37,269 nt of DNA from Candidatus Susulua stagnicola (GTDB taxonomy: Bacteria > Omnitrophota > Gorgyraeia > Duberdicusellales > 4484-171). Shown here one piece after another: positions 1 through 8,684 of this stretch. The position numbers and the translations under genes are program-made. The DNA lies in assembly GCA_030765735.1 (NCBI GenBank), contig JAVCBZ010000026.1, positions 1 to 37,269 of the forward strand. The letters run 5' to 3'. Under the pieces are notes generated by a model. That model did no database searches and was not told the origin of the DNA. It saw nothing but the letters and a program-made list of their open reading frames with translations. The first letter of the stretch is position 1, and the number at the start of each line of letters is the position of its first letter.

Positions 1-2065
1 CAACCCGCATTTCTCGCGTGATTGGCTTCATCGCAAAAGAAATATATTCGAGCACATCAAACAAATCACTTTTTTCAGCGTTAATTACTTTTTGTAAAGT
101 TATCAATTCATCTAACCCATACCCCGCATCTGCAAGCTTTCCAAGTAATGCCTTACGTGTATCCGGCTTAGACCAGATTCTACGCAGTTCATCTTCGCTT
201 TTAAAAAATTCCGGTAAAACTCCAAACATGGCCTGCAAAAACTCTTCTGCTGAGATTGGCTTACCATCAGCACTCCAAAATGAAGTAGAAATCATATGCT
301 GGATTTCGCGTTCTTTTCCATCACGTAATTTAATCTTAATCTTTTTCTTGGGAGGCTCGGGCGGTTCTGAAGGTTCAGGCGAATCTTTAGGTGATTTTGT
401 CTCTTTTTCTGTTGTTTCATCTATCGGTTCGCCATCCCATTCGGGATCAAGAAAATGATGATACGCATCTACAAAATCATAAATAGTAAAATACTCTTTT
501 CCGTCAAACAACCGTGTTCCACGCCCAATAATTTGCTTAAACTCAATTATGGAGTTAACTGGACGCATTAGTATAATATTACGAATATTACGAGCGTCTA
601 CACCCGTGGATAGCTTTTGTGAAGTAGTCAAAATAGTTGGAACAGTTTTCTCATTATCTTGAAATTCACGCAAATACTGCTCACCCAATGCGCCATCATT
701 GGCGGTTACACGCACGCAGTAATTCGGTTCTTTGCTTTGTTTATACTGATTAACTAAATCCCGCACTGCTAACGCATGATTCTGAGTAGAACAAAAAACA
801 ATGCCCTTTTCGCTTTGGTCGATTTCAGAAAGAAATATCTGTACTCGTTTGGCTTCACGTTCTTTAATTATTATGACCCTATTAAAATCTGGCTCTGTAT
901 AAATTTTTCCCTGCTCTATCTCGCCTTCAATAATCTGATCATCTGAGGTATAGATATAATCGTCTATTGTAGTTTGAATCCGCTTAACCTTAAACGGCGT
1001 CAAGAAACCATCGTTGATGCCCTCTTTGAGTGAATAGATATGCACCGGCTCGCCGAAATAACGATAAGTGTCCACATTATCTTTGCGTCTAGGCGTTGCA
1101 GTTAAACCAAGCTGAACAGCAGGCGAAAAATACTCCATAATGCCACGCCAATTGCCTTCGTCATTTGCACCCCCGCGATGACATTCGTCAATAATGATAA
1201 AGTCAAAATAGTCGTTCGGATATTGACCAAAATACGGAGCAAGGTTGCCATCCTTATCCTTGCCACTCATAAAGGTTTGAAAGATAGTGAAAAAAATGCT
1301 ACCACTGGTTGGGACTCGACCATTTCTACGAATTTCATGAGGCTTAATTCGAGCCAGAGCATCTTCTGGAAATGCTGAAAAGGCATTAAATGCCTGATCC
1401 GCGAGTATATTTCTGTCTGCTAAAAACAAAATCCGTGGCCTACGAGAGCCATCTCGTCTTAAATCCCAGCGTGTCTGAAAAAGTTTCCAAGCTATCTGAA
1501 AAGCAATAAAGGTTTTACCTGTCCCAGTAGCAAGTGTAAGCAATATACGCTGCTCGTTTTCGGCAATGGCAGCCACTGCATTATTGACAGCGATTTCCTG
1601 ATAATAGCGTACATCCTTTGTGCCACCTATATCTTCAAATGGCACCTGATTAAATTTATCTTGCCATTGATTCTGGGCAGCAAAGGTTTTATTCCAAAGT
1701 TCATCCGGCGATGGGAATGCGGTAATCAATCCTTCCTTGCCAGTTTTCATACAAATTTGATAAATCTCTTTACCGTTACTGGAATAAGTCCTATCAAGAT
1801 GAAGCATTCCGGCATAGTTCTTGGCTTGAGCCACACCTTCCCCTACTTTAAGTTCATCGCTTTTCGCTTCAATGACAGCTAGTTTACACCCCTTATAAAC
1901 CAACACATAGTCAGCAATCAAGGGTTTAGCTCTTCCACCACCGGTCTGGATTTTACCAGCAGTGATTTTATATTCCCGAAGGACTTTTGTATCTTCGACT
2001 ACACCCCAACCGCTTTCCTTCAACTTCGGGTCGATATATTCAGCTCTTGTTTCAGCTTCGTTCAT
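1..2065 (-). CDS. hsdR: Type I restriction enzyme R subunit HsdR (3' end cut by window)
   Basis: This is the ATP-dependent translocase and nuclease subunit of a type I restriction-modification complex. About 688 codons are visible from an ATG at 2065 (protein starts MNEAETRAEY) and the frame stays open to position 1. I read an N-terminal PD-(D/E)xK-type nuclease signature (Asp about residue 52, then EAK at 66-68), a Walker A LATGTGKT near residue 180, a DECH helicase box near residue 295, a second RecA-like half ending in IIGRGTRLF, and a Pro/Glu/Lys-rich linker before the C-terminal domain. A GGAG lies just upstream of the ATG. The ATG overlaps the hsdS stop as ATGA, so the two are translationally coupled. 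No frameshift was seen. Confidence 0.93.
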   Translation of the reverse strand, partial: MNEAETRAEYIDPKLKESGWGVVEDTKVLREYKITAGKIQTGGGRAKPLIADYVLVYKGCKLAVIEAKSDELKVGEGVAQAKNYAGMLHLDRTYSSNGKEIYQICMKTGKEGLITAFPSPDELWNKTFAAQNQWQDKFNQVPFEDIGGTKDVRYYQEIAVNNAVAAIAENEQRILLTLATGTGKTFIAFQIAWKLFQTRWDLRRDGSRRPRILFLADRNILADQAFNAFSAFPEDALARIKPHEIRRNGRVPTSGSIFFTIFQTFMSGKDKDGNLAPYFGQYPNDYFDFIIIDECHRGGANDEGNWRGIMEYFSPAVQLGLTATPRRKDNVDTYRYFGEPVHIYSLKEGINDGFLTPFKVKRIQTTIDDYIYTSDDQIIEGEIEQGKIYTEPDFNRVIIIKEREAKRVQIFLSEIDQSEKGIVFCSTQNHALAVRDLVNQYKQSKEPNYCVRVTANDGALGEQYLREFQDNEKTVPTILTTSQKLSTGVDARNIRNIILMRPVNSIIEFKQIIGRGTRLFDGKEYFTIYDFVDAYHHFLDPEWDGEPIDETTEKETKSPKDSPEPSEPPEPPKKKIKIKLRDGKEREIQHMISTSFWSADGKPISAEEFLQAMFGVLPEFFKSEDELRRIWSKPDTRKALLGKLADAGYGLDELITLQKVINAEKSDLFDVLEYISFAMKPITREMRV

Positions 2066-3222
2066 GATTGTGCTCCTGCAAGTTTACCATTAAAAGCTTT
2101 TTGAAGAATTGATTTCTTTAATTCCTCTAGATCTACCAGTTTTTGCTGGCATATGGCTTCAAGCTTTTTAGTTTCTGCGGAAAGCGTATCAAGTTTGCTA
2201 ACGATAGCTTTTTGCTCAAAGAGAGATTTTGGGAATGGCAAATAGTAACTATAAATAAAATCTTTTGAAATTCGTTTATGGCCAACTGCGCCCGTCATTA
2301 ATTTTTTACCCTCTTCTCTAAATTGATTACGTGTTAAAAAATAGTATAAATAATCAGGAATTATTTCACCTTTTGACCGAAAAACTATGTATTCACTTGA
2401 ACCAAACCCAACGCCATTCGTTAAATTGCGTGCAATTCCAATTTTTCCGTTTTCAAAGCAGGGTGTGATTTTAGCAAGCAGCACATCATCATCTGCAAAA
2501 TATGTATAACTGCTAAAGACATCTTTTAATTGTCTTTCTTTTGTGGCGTTTATTTCTTTGGTCAAGATACCCAAATCTTTCATAGGAAGAAATGTAACAG
2601 ATCCAGCATCTTTTAACTTTTCTTTCGTTTCCTTTTTTGGAGGTTTTATCACGCATACTTCTCCCAGAGTTTTTCCTCCCCATTCATCCCCCAAATTAGC
2701 AAAAACGCTTTGCAGATATGTTTCAAACAGCTCACGGGCATTTTGCAAATTCTTTTCAGTATTTCCTTTTGCCTTAGCAATTTTTTCAAAAAGTTCATCC
2801 AAAATCTTCACTATCCGCTTTTGTTCGGGTAGAAGCGGAAGTGGTATGAGAAGCTCTTGAAAATGTCTAATCCTTAATGATTTAGCTGTTGCTCCAACAG
2901 CAACTTGTTCAAAGTATTTATGATCAAAAATTAAGTAATATTCAACAAATCTTATGCTAACACTTTCATCAAAGTTAAAAAGCGCATAAGCTCTTTGATG
3001 AAGATCAAATTTTCCAGAATAATATCTTGGAAAGAATTCTGCTCCTTCTCCCGGAATTATTAAAGCCTTACAATCAAAAAGAAATCGCCTACTTCTTTTT
3101 ACCTTCTTTGATCGGTCAAAAAAAGCGTACTCACCGTTTTCAACTGCCTCGTTAGCGTTAGATTTACCAGTGCTAATTTTGCAAATACTTCCAAGCGTTT
3201 TTGTTTTCCAATTCTTCCTCAT
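2062..3222 (-). CDS. hsdS: Type I restriction-modification specificity subunit HsdS
   Basis: HsdS sets the DNA target of the HsdMR complex. The 386-residue protein has the standard duplicated plan: a first target-recognition domain (about 1-130) ending in IPLPLLPEQKRIVKILDELF, a central helical spacer, a second target-recognition domain (about 175-330) starting GKTLGEVCVI, and a second spacer with FEQKAIVSKLDTL. The two recognition halves differ in sequence, so a bipartite asymmetric site is expected. It overlaps hsdM by ATGA upstream and hsdR by ATGA downstream. I saw no inverted half-genes nearby that would indicate phase-variable shuffling. Confidence 0.93.
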   Translation of the reverse strand: MRKNWKTKTLGSICKISTGKSNANEAVENGEYAFFDRSKKVKRSRRFLFDCKALIIPGEGAEFFPRYYSGKFDLHQRAYALFNFDESVSIRFVEYYLIFDHKYFEQVAVGATAKSLRIRHFQELLIPLPLLPEQKRIVKILDELFEKIAKAKGNTEKNLQNARELFETYLQSVFANLGDEWGGKTLGEVCVIKPPKKETKEKLKDAGSVTFLPMKDLGILTKEINATKERQLKDVFSSYTYFADDDVLLAKITPCFENGKIGIARNLTNGVGFGSSEYIVFRSKGEIIPDYLYYFLTRNQFREEGKKLMTGAVGHKRISKDFIYSYYLPFPKSLFEQKAIVSKLDTLSAETKKLEAICQQKLVDLEELKKSILQKAFNGKLAGAQS

Positions 3223-4673
3223 ACCAAATCTCTAATCGTCTTTAAAATATCAACTGCTTCTTTACCCAGTATTTTCATTTCAGCCAATATTTCTTTTGGT
3301 TTTCGCAGAATAGTTTTGTCTTTTTTATTCGGATTTTTCACAGACAAATCAAATGTACCCTTATCAACATCAGCCACGTTTACTGTCCAAGAGTTTTCGG
3401 ATTCTTCTTTTTTCTTCTGCAATTTTACAAACTCTGCCAGATCATTTTCATTAAGCGGATTAGTCTTGCCGAGATTGCGATTAAGATTAAGTTGATAGTA
3501 CCAAATTTTCTTCGTCTTAACCCCTTTATCAAAGAAAAGCACCACAGTCTTCACACCCGCACCGGTAAAAGTACCACCGGGTAAATCCAGAATGGTGTGC
3601 AGATTACAATTTTCTAAAAGCAGTTTTCGTAAACTGGTCGAAGCGTTGTCCGTATTAGAAAGAAATGTATTTTTAATTACAACGCCTGCTCGCCCGCCAG
3701 CCTTAACGATTTTGATAAAGTGTTGAAGGAAAAGAAATGCAGTCTCACCAGTTTTGATTGGAAAGTTTTGCTGAACTTCTTTACGAATCCCCGCACCAAA
3801 AGGTGGATTGGCTAAGACAATATCGTAACGATCTTTTTCCTGAATATCAGTAATGTTTTCTGATAACGTATTAGTATGCACAATATTGGGTGTTTCTATA
3901 CCATGCAAAATCATATTCATTGTACCAATAATGTAAGCAAGAGATTTGATTTCTTTACCGTAAAAGGTTTTTTTCTGCAAAATTTTGGCTTGTTTAGTTG
4001 TTAAGTTCTTATTGGTTTTAAGATATTCAAAGGCTTCGCATAAAAACCCAGCCGAACCTACTGCTCCATCGTAAATTTTATTTCCAATAGTAGGAGCAAC
4101 CACTTCCACAATGGTTTTAATAAGCGGGCGAGGTGTATAATATTCTCCGCCATTTCTGCCTGCGTTGCCCATATTCTTGATTTTGGCTTCATATAAATGC
4201 GACATTTCATGTTTTTCTTTGTGAGCCCTAAACCGAAGTTCATCAATACGATTAATTACTTCTCGTAGATTATACCCGCTTTGAACTTTATTTTTAAGTT
4301 CACTAAAAATTTCACCTATCTTGTATTCAATCGTATCTGCGCTTTCAGCGCTTGCTTTAAACTTTTTAAAGTAGGGGAATAGCTTATGGTCAGCAAAATC
4401 TTTTAAATCGTCTCCAGTAAGTGCCTTGTGGTGATCAAGTTTGCCATCCTTACCTTTAGGAACGGCCCATGTTTCCCATTGATACTCAGGCTTTATTATG
4501 CCTGTATAAGTTTTACCTGATAATTTTGCCGCTGTTTTCTTATCCTTCTCTAGATCATCTAGATATTTCAAAAAAAGAATCCAAGAAGTTTGCTCTACAT
4601 AATCCAGCTCGCTAGAACATCCTGCGTCTTTATGGAGAATATCGTCAATATTTTTAAAAGTTTGTTCAAACAT
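3219..4673 (-). CDS. hsdM: Type I restriction-modification DNA methyltransferase subunit HsdM
   Basis: N6-adenine methyltransferase of the type I complex. It has an N-terminal HsdM helical domain (FEQTFKNIDDILHKDAGC at the start), a SAM-binding motif I written DGAVGSAGF near residue 203, and the catalytic motif IV NPPFG near residue 289, followed by FLFLQHFIKIVKAGGRAGVV. The motif I wording differs from the common DPACGTGGF but I recognise it from one HsdM subfamily. I chose the ATG at 4673; an in-frame GTG at 4679 would add two residues. The start overlaps the end of the upstream D12 methylase gene and the stop overlaps hsdS by 4 nt, so it sits in the middle of one operon. Confidence 0.93.
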   Translation of the reverse strand: MFEQTFKNIDDILHKDAGCSSELDYVEQTSWILFLKYLDDLEKDKKTAAKLSGKTYTGIIKPEYQWETWAVPKGKDGKLDHHKALTGDDLKDFADHKLFPYFKKFKASAESADTIEYKIGEIFSELKNKVQSGYNLREVINRIDELRFRAHKEKHEMSHLYEAKIKNMGNAGRNGGEYYTPRPLIKTIVEVVAPTIGNKIYDGAVGSAGFLCEAFEYLKTNKNLTTKQAKILQKKTFYGKEIKSLAYIIGTMNMILHGIETPNIVHTNTLSENITDIQEKDRYDIVLANPPFGAGIRKEVQQNFPIKTGETAFLFLQHFIKIVKAGGRAGVVIKNTFLSNTDNASTSLRKLLLENCNLHTILDLPGGTFTGAGVKTVVLFFDKGVKTKKIWYYQLNLNRNLGKTNPLNENDLAEFVKLQKKKEESENSWTVNVADVDKGTFDLSVKNPNKKDKTILRKPKEILAEMKILGKEAVDILKTIRDLV

Positions 4674-5583
4674 TGGCACTTCTCTTGATAGTAAAGGGTT
4701 TCTTTAATTGAGAGCTTATTATATTATGGCTGTGAAGGTTTAATTTTTTAGAAAAAATCATGATTTCTTTACCTATTTTTGATTGATATGCACTGTGCTG
4801 GATTGTAAATTTTCTTTTGCGCATTTTTGTGTAAAGCTTGCGTATATACGAAACGTCATCATACGTCATAATCCATTTTAACGATGAATCCTGCAAAAAT
4901 TTCCTTAGTTTTTCATGGTCGCTATCTTCGTAGTGGTTAAGATAGAGAAGTTTACCTTTTTGATAATAAGGCGGATCAAGAAAAATAAAATAATTGCTCA
5001 TGTTTTTACATCGTTCTATCTTTTTTAAAAGGCTAATTCCGTCAAGATTATAGACTTTGATTTTATTCTTATATCTCTTAATTCGCTTCAAGCGCTTAAC
5101 AAGCGTGCTTTTAGTAAAACGGACGTCAAGCTTCCAGTCTCCGGATTGATCCATTCCCCCAATTGGACCCCCTTCAATGATCCCCGATCTATTTGTTCTA
5201 TTTAGAAAAAGTGTTGCAAACGCCAATTCATGATCAGAGGACAATGCCCTATTATATATCTCTTTCTGTCTTTTCCATTCCTCGATAGTAATCTTCACTT
5301 CTAGTACTCTTTTTATTAAATATTCACTATCAGAAAGAGCGGTTTTCCAAAAGGCATAAATGGCAGAATCAAAATCATTGATTATAATTCTGTTAACTTG
5401 TCCTGCAAATAATAAGGACAGCGCTGCCCCTGCTCCTCCTGCATATGGTTCAACGAGAATTACTTTACCCTTGTCTTCTTCTGTGAAATTTTTTTCAATT
5501 GTCTTAGCAAAAAACTTTGCAAGACGAGTCTTTCCTCCTGGATACCTAATAGGACTAACAAATTTTAGTTTTGCTTTTTCCAT
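4666..5583 (-). CDS. D12-class N6-adenine DNA methyltransferase (Dam/DpnM-like)
   Basis: Orphan-type adenine methylase of 305 residues. Visible motifs are the N-terminal PIRYPGGK (11-18), the SAM-binding EPYAGGAGAAL (45-55), NRTNRSGI near 128, and the catalytic DPPY at 203-206. This order is that of the Dam/DpnM (D12) family and differs from HsdM. It is sandwiched between the ParB-like gene (1 nt gap) and hsdM (short overlap), so it is almost certainly co-transcribed with the type I system. It may add a second methylation specificity or protect the element's own DNA; which of these is not visible from sequence. No restriction partner dedicated to it was recognised. Confidence 0.88.
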   Translation of the reverse strand: MEKAKLKFVSPIRYPGGKTRLAKFFAKTIEKNFTEEDKGKVILVEPYAGGAGAALSLLFAGQVNRIIINDFDSAIYAFWKTALSDSEYLIKRVLEVKITIEEWKRQKEIYNRALSSDHELAFATLFLNRTNRSGIIEGGPIGGMDQSGDWKLDVRFTKSTLVKRLKRIKRYKNKIKVYNLDGISLLKKIERCKNMSNYFIFLDPPYYQKGKLLYLNHYEDSDHEKLRKFLQDSSLKWIMTYDDVSYIRKLYTKMRKRKFTIQHSAYQSKIGKEIMIFSKKLNLHSHNIISSQLKKPFTIKRSANV

Positions 5584-5584
5584 T

Positions 5585-6991
5585 CTACGTTTCTTTCTTT
5601 TCAGGAACTGACGATAAAATAAACATAAATAACGGCTTTAACTCATCCCACCCTTGTTGCACAGCCTCTCTATTGCTGAAAAAATAATGGCTATGATTTA
5701 ATTGGTGCATAAAATTAGCAGTATACCCCATCATGCTTACACTACCTTTTGTTTGTTCGATTTTCGTTATAAGATTTTTTAGCGCTTTAAATTTCGAACC
5801 AGCAAGAAGCTTAACTTTTTCATTCCCCTTAAATTCTTCTAAAGCATCCTTTAAAAAGGAGTATTCTCCTTTTTTCTTTATTGCTATCTCATGTAAATCA
5901 AAGAAGGCTTTGAGTGAGCATTCTAAAAAACTCCTTAATAAATCATGCGCAGCATTTGGGAAACCCCTATCATTACTGATGGATATTCTTTCTATCTCTT
6001 TGTACATGCGTTCTATTGCGGGAAATGGAAGGTAAAAATTAATACCCTGAGTATTCAGCTTATTCTTGGTGATTTTAGTTGGTTTAACCGGTACAAAATC
6101 ACTCGCCATAGCTGTTGTTTTGAAGGACAATTTTTTGGGAACAATTTGGTCAATGTACGTTTTTCTCTCTGTACTATCACTAATTTTTTTCCGAGATGTA
6201 ATTATTTTGTCCACAATGTCAGTAATGATAATTGTATAGGCGCGATCAAATTCTTGTGATTTGGGAATTGTTACCTCTCCCGTTTCAGGGTTAAACTGAA
6301 GTCCCATTTTTTCTTGTACATATTTATCTGAATACAATCTTTCCAGGGTTGTAATATCAAAATTTCGCTTATTGTTTATTTTTTTACGCACTTCATCGGA
6401 AAGCTTCGGTAAGGATGTTGCAATCTGATGCATTTCATACATCCTAATATATGCAGGAATATTAACTCCTTTATATCTTTTAATTAAATTTTGAACAGAT
6501 CTACCTTTTTCTTTTTGGGCATAATAAAAATAGGCTCTTCTTAATGCACTCCATGGACGTTTGGTATTTTTTGTATGTTTTGCGGCTAAATACTGCATTG
6601 CCGCTTCTCTGTTGGGTGCAACTCTAACCGTTATGCTAAGAATAGGGCTTCTTTCAAGCATTAATTTTCTAATTTTTTCTTTGTATTTTCGAGGAACATG
6701 AATTGGGTCTATCATTGCTTGCAAAGAGGCCACTCTTCGACTTCCTTCAAAAACAACCCAATTTTTGTTTTCTCTAACAACTACAGGGCTTTCGTCGGGG
6801 AAAAACCCATTTTCATAAATACTGAGAAGAATTTGCATAGCCTTTTCATTAACAAATAAATCTCTAACGATTTCATCTTGCGTTTTGCGTTCCGTCTCTA
6901 GTCGAATATTCTCTGGATCAAGCAAAAGAGAAGCAACCAAGACAGTAATTGGTTTCCATTCTTGCTGATAATTTATAAGTTTCTTTTTCAT
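5585..6991 (-). CDS. ParB/Srx-domain protein of a restriction-modification operon, function unknown
   Basis: The first ~130 of 468 residues look like a ParB/sulfiredoxin-type N-terminal domain. There is an LLLDPENIR strand near 22 and the hallmark box FEGSRRVASLQ at 81-91, similar to the E-G-x-R-R-x-A-A motif of ParB proteins. The rest is helical and lysine-rich with no motif I recognise; there is no clear ParB helix-turn-helix. It is not the chromosomal ParB, which is at 13035-13862. An AAGGAG lies 6 nt before the ATG. Its stop is 1 nt from the D12 methylase start, tying it to the modification operon. It could act as a CTP/ATP-dependent DNA clamp, a nuclease or a regulator; none of these is shown by the sequence. 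Confidence 0.72.
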   Translation of the reverse strand: MKKKLINYQQEWKPITVLVASLLLDPENIRLETERKTQDEIVRDLFVNEKAMQILLSIYENGFFPDESPVVVRENKNWVVFEGSRRVASLQAMIDPIHVPRKYKEKIRKLMLERSPILSITVRVAPNREAAMQYLAAKHTKNTKRPWSALRRAYFYYAQKEKGRSVQNLIKRYKGVNIPAYIRMYEMHQIATSLPKLSDEVRKKINNKRNFDITTLERLYSDKYVQEKMGLQFNPETGEVTIPKSQEFDRAYTIIITDIVDKIITSRKKISDSTERKTYIDQIVPKKLSFKTTAMASDFVPVKPTKITKNKLNTQGINFYLPFPAIERMYKEIERISISNDRGFPNAAHDLLRSFLECSLKAFFDLHEIAIKKKGEYSFLKDALEEFKGNEKVKLLAGSKFKALKNLITKIEQTKGSVSMMGYTANFMHQLNHSHYFFSNREAVQQGWDELKPLFMFILSSVPEKKET

Positions 6992-7050
6992 GATGCTCCT
7001 TTTATTTTACTTTTATTTACCCAAAAGTTCTTATTGTATTTCTCTATCTT

Positions 7051-7245
7051 TTATCTCCCCACTAATTCATCTATCTTAATTTTAAAAGCATTTGCAAGTT
7101 TTGTTAATGTCTCTAGGGTTGGGTTTTTGTTTGACCCCGATTCTATCTTGATAAGAGTGCTGTAGGTAATTCCGGCTTTTTGGGCGAGTTGTTCTTGAGA
7201 CAAATGGTGTTTCTTCCTAAGTTTTTTAATATTTGCGGCGAGCAT
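7051..7245 (-). CDS. Small Cro/CI (XRE) family HTH regulator
   Basis: A 64-residue single-domain DNA-binding protein. The whole length is one helix-turn-helix of the Cro/CI type: IKKLRKKHHLSQEQLAQ, then the recognition segment AGITYSTLIKIESGS, then PTLETLTKLANAF. Size and position directly upstream of the restriction-modification genes resemble controller (C) proteins that delay restriction after entry into a new cell; that role is inference. GGAG precedes the ATG. The gap to the ParB-like gene is 59 nt, enough for an operator, but I found no clear palindrome there. Confidence 0.85.
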   Translation of the reverse strand: MLAANIKKLRKKHHLSQEQLAQKAGITYSTLIKIESGSNKNPTLETLTKLANAFKIKIDELVGR

Positions 7246-7259
7246 AAAATCTCCTATTT

Positions 7260-8186
7260 CTATTTTATCTTTTCCATAATGCTTAAAATCCCTTTATCAA
7301 GTTGTGAGAAAGCAAACCATTTTTTACCAAGATCTTTTAATGATGCACCAATGTGATATACGACCTGCTTATCAATAATTAAAAACCTATCATGGGATTT
7401 ATTAAATATTTTAATTTCAATCGAATGATATTGCGCGTTATGTTTTTTTAAATCAAGGTGTAATTGTTTCGAAATTTGTTTGGTGAAAATAGTAGCAGAA
7501 ACGCCTTTTTTACGTTTATCAAGTAATGTTAAAACAGATTCATCAATATAATTATCAATCAATATAATAGATTTTTTTGCTTTTTTAATAATCTTTGAAA
7601 CAAAAAGATACGCTTCAAACACTTGTCCGTCAAAAAATATCCCCTGTTTAGGCTGAATATTTTCTTTTTCTAAGGCTTTAAAAACTTTCTCAAATTTTTT
7701 ATTTGTCTCTAGTTTATGCTCTAATTGTTTTTGCTCAACGTTATCAAGCCGTTGAAAAAGAACAGCGTTTGTTTGAATAAAACGACGCATTTGTACAAAA
7801 GCATTCATAATTTGGATACTAATCCTAATCGCTGTGTCACTTTTTAACACAGCAGATAGCATAGCTACCCCTTGTTCAGTAAAAACATAGGGCAAGTATT
7901 TTCGGTGTTTTCCTCTCTCATCTTTTAAGGTCGCAAAATGCGACCTTAAAGAATCATTAGATGCCTCAATTTGTGACATCCATTGATTAAGCTCTTGCTT
8001 TGTTAATTGAAACATAAATTCTTTTGGAAAACGATCAATGTTCCGCTTAACCTGTTCATTAAGTCTTTTTATTTCTACTCTATATAATCCAGCTAAGTCT
8101 CTATCAAACATAATCTGCCGTTTGCGAATTGTATGGATTTTTGATCTAATTTGTTTTTCGGTGGAATTTACTAACTCTTTTTTCAA
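7260..8186 (-). CDS. ORF6N-domain protein with phospholipase-D-like C-terminal domain
   Basis: The 308-residue protein starts at a TTG with GGAG upstream. Residues about 12-100 match the ORF6N (KilA-N-related) DNA-binding domain: IMFDRDLAGLY, LNEQVKRN, FPKEFMFQLT and YLPYVFTEQGVAMLSAVL are typical. After a coiled linker, the C-terminal half has a PLD-like segment with HDRFLIID and YHIGASLKDLGKKW. It has a single H-D box, not two HKD motifs, so activity may need dimerisation or be lost. Such proteins are common in phages, islands and mobile elements of uncultured bacteria. It is the first gene of the minus-strand accessory block, 14 nt before the XRE gene. Confidence 0.82.
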   Translation of the reverse strand: MKKELVNSTEKQIRSKIHTIRKRQIMFDRDLAGLYRVEIKRLNEQVKRNIDRFPKEFMFQLTKQELNQWMSQIEASNDSLRSHFATLKDERGKHRKYLPYVFTEQGVAMLSAVLKSDTAIRISIQIMNAFVQMRRFIQTNAVLFQRLDNVEQKQLEHKLETNKKFEKVFKALEKENIQPKQGIFFDGQVFEAYLFVSKIIKKAKKSIILIDNYIDESVLTLLDKRKKGVSATIFTKQISKQLHLDLKKHNAQYHSIEIKIFNKSHDRFLIIDKQVVYHIGASLKDLGKKWFAFSQLDKGILSIMEKIK

Positions 8187-8274
8187 CTTAAAACTCCTAT
8201 TTTTTTACTTGACCCTTCGATGCGCTCATTGCATTCGCTTACTCAGGACCTGCGGAAAATCTTTTAGATTTCCC

Positions 8275-8303
8275 TTGACAAACTATCAATATATTGCTAA
8301 TAT
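8275..8303 (+). promoter_or_regulatory. Promoter of the 57-aa gene/recombinase with direct-repeat operators
   Basis: TTGACA at 8275-8280, a 17 bp spacer and TAATAT at 8298-8303. The spacer carries ACTATCAATATATTGCT (8282-8298), which recurs with two mismatches as ACTATCAGTTTATTGCT at 8318-8334, a 36 bp offset. The position of the repeats suggests repressor operators, perhaps for the island's XRE protein; that link is inference. The rest of the 8187-8387 gap includes an imperfect hairpin at about 8254-8273 and otherwise nothing I recognise. Confidence 0.55.
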
Positions 8304-8387
8304 TGTATTAATAGATTACTATCAGTTTATTGCTCTTAATTTAATGATATTTTATCTCGTCTTTAGAAATTATCAAGTATTTTAAAT

Positions 8388-8561
8388 ATGGCTATTAAAC
8401 AGCTAACTAAACATACTAAATCACCTGCTCAGCCAATAAATTTTAATTGGCCTGACAATCCTGCTGTCAAAAATCTGCTGGATGTGATCTCCTCTATTCT
8501 CGCTGAAGAATATGTAGAGATAGCCAAAAAGAACCATGATGTATTCTCAAATGAAAAATAA
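8388..8561 (+). CDS. Small unknown protein (57 aa) upstream of the recombinase
   Basis: An ATG at 8388 opens a 57-codon frame ending TAA at 8559-8561. The product starts MAIKQLTKHTKS, contains INFNWPDNPAVKNLLDVI, and ends in a charged helix with EEYVEIAKKN. No membrane segment, signal peptide or Cys motif is visible and I do not recognise a family. It lies behind a good promoter and 123 nt before the recombinase in the same direction, which makes it a likely partner of that gene (excisionase, accessory factor or regulator). There is no strong Shine-Dalgarno sequence. Confidence 0.5.
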   Translation: MAIKQLTKHTKSPAQPINFNWPDNPAVKNLLDVISSILAEEYVEIAKKNHDVFSNEK

Positions 8562-8576
8562 TATTAACCCGGATGT

Positions 8577-8637
8577 ATCCCTCCTCGCTGTATATAGGGT
8601 AAAATGTCTTCGACTTTTTACCCTAACTCGGAGGGAT
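8577..8637. repeat. Nested inverted repeat upstream of the recombinase
   Basis: Outer arms ATCCCTCC (8577-8584) and GGAGGGAT (8630-8637) are perfect complements. Inside them, GGGTAAAA (8597-8604) pairs with TTTTACCC (8616-8623), and its loop holds a further GTC/GAC pair. The element lies between the 57-aa gene and the recombinase start at 8685. It could be a recombination site (attP arm), a transcription attenuator or an operator. There is no T-tract, so a simple intrinsic terminator is unlikely. Confidence 0.6.
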
Positions 8638-8684
8638 TTAATTCGGACTACAGGTTTTTCTCTGAAAAACCTAAGTCTCATTAA

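Noticed and set aside
3900-4100. HsdM motif I (DGAVGSAGF) seemed degenerate
   Set aside because: This wording occurs in a known HsdM subfamily, and the catalytic NPPF is intact, so inactivation is not supported.
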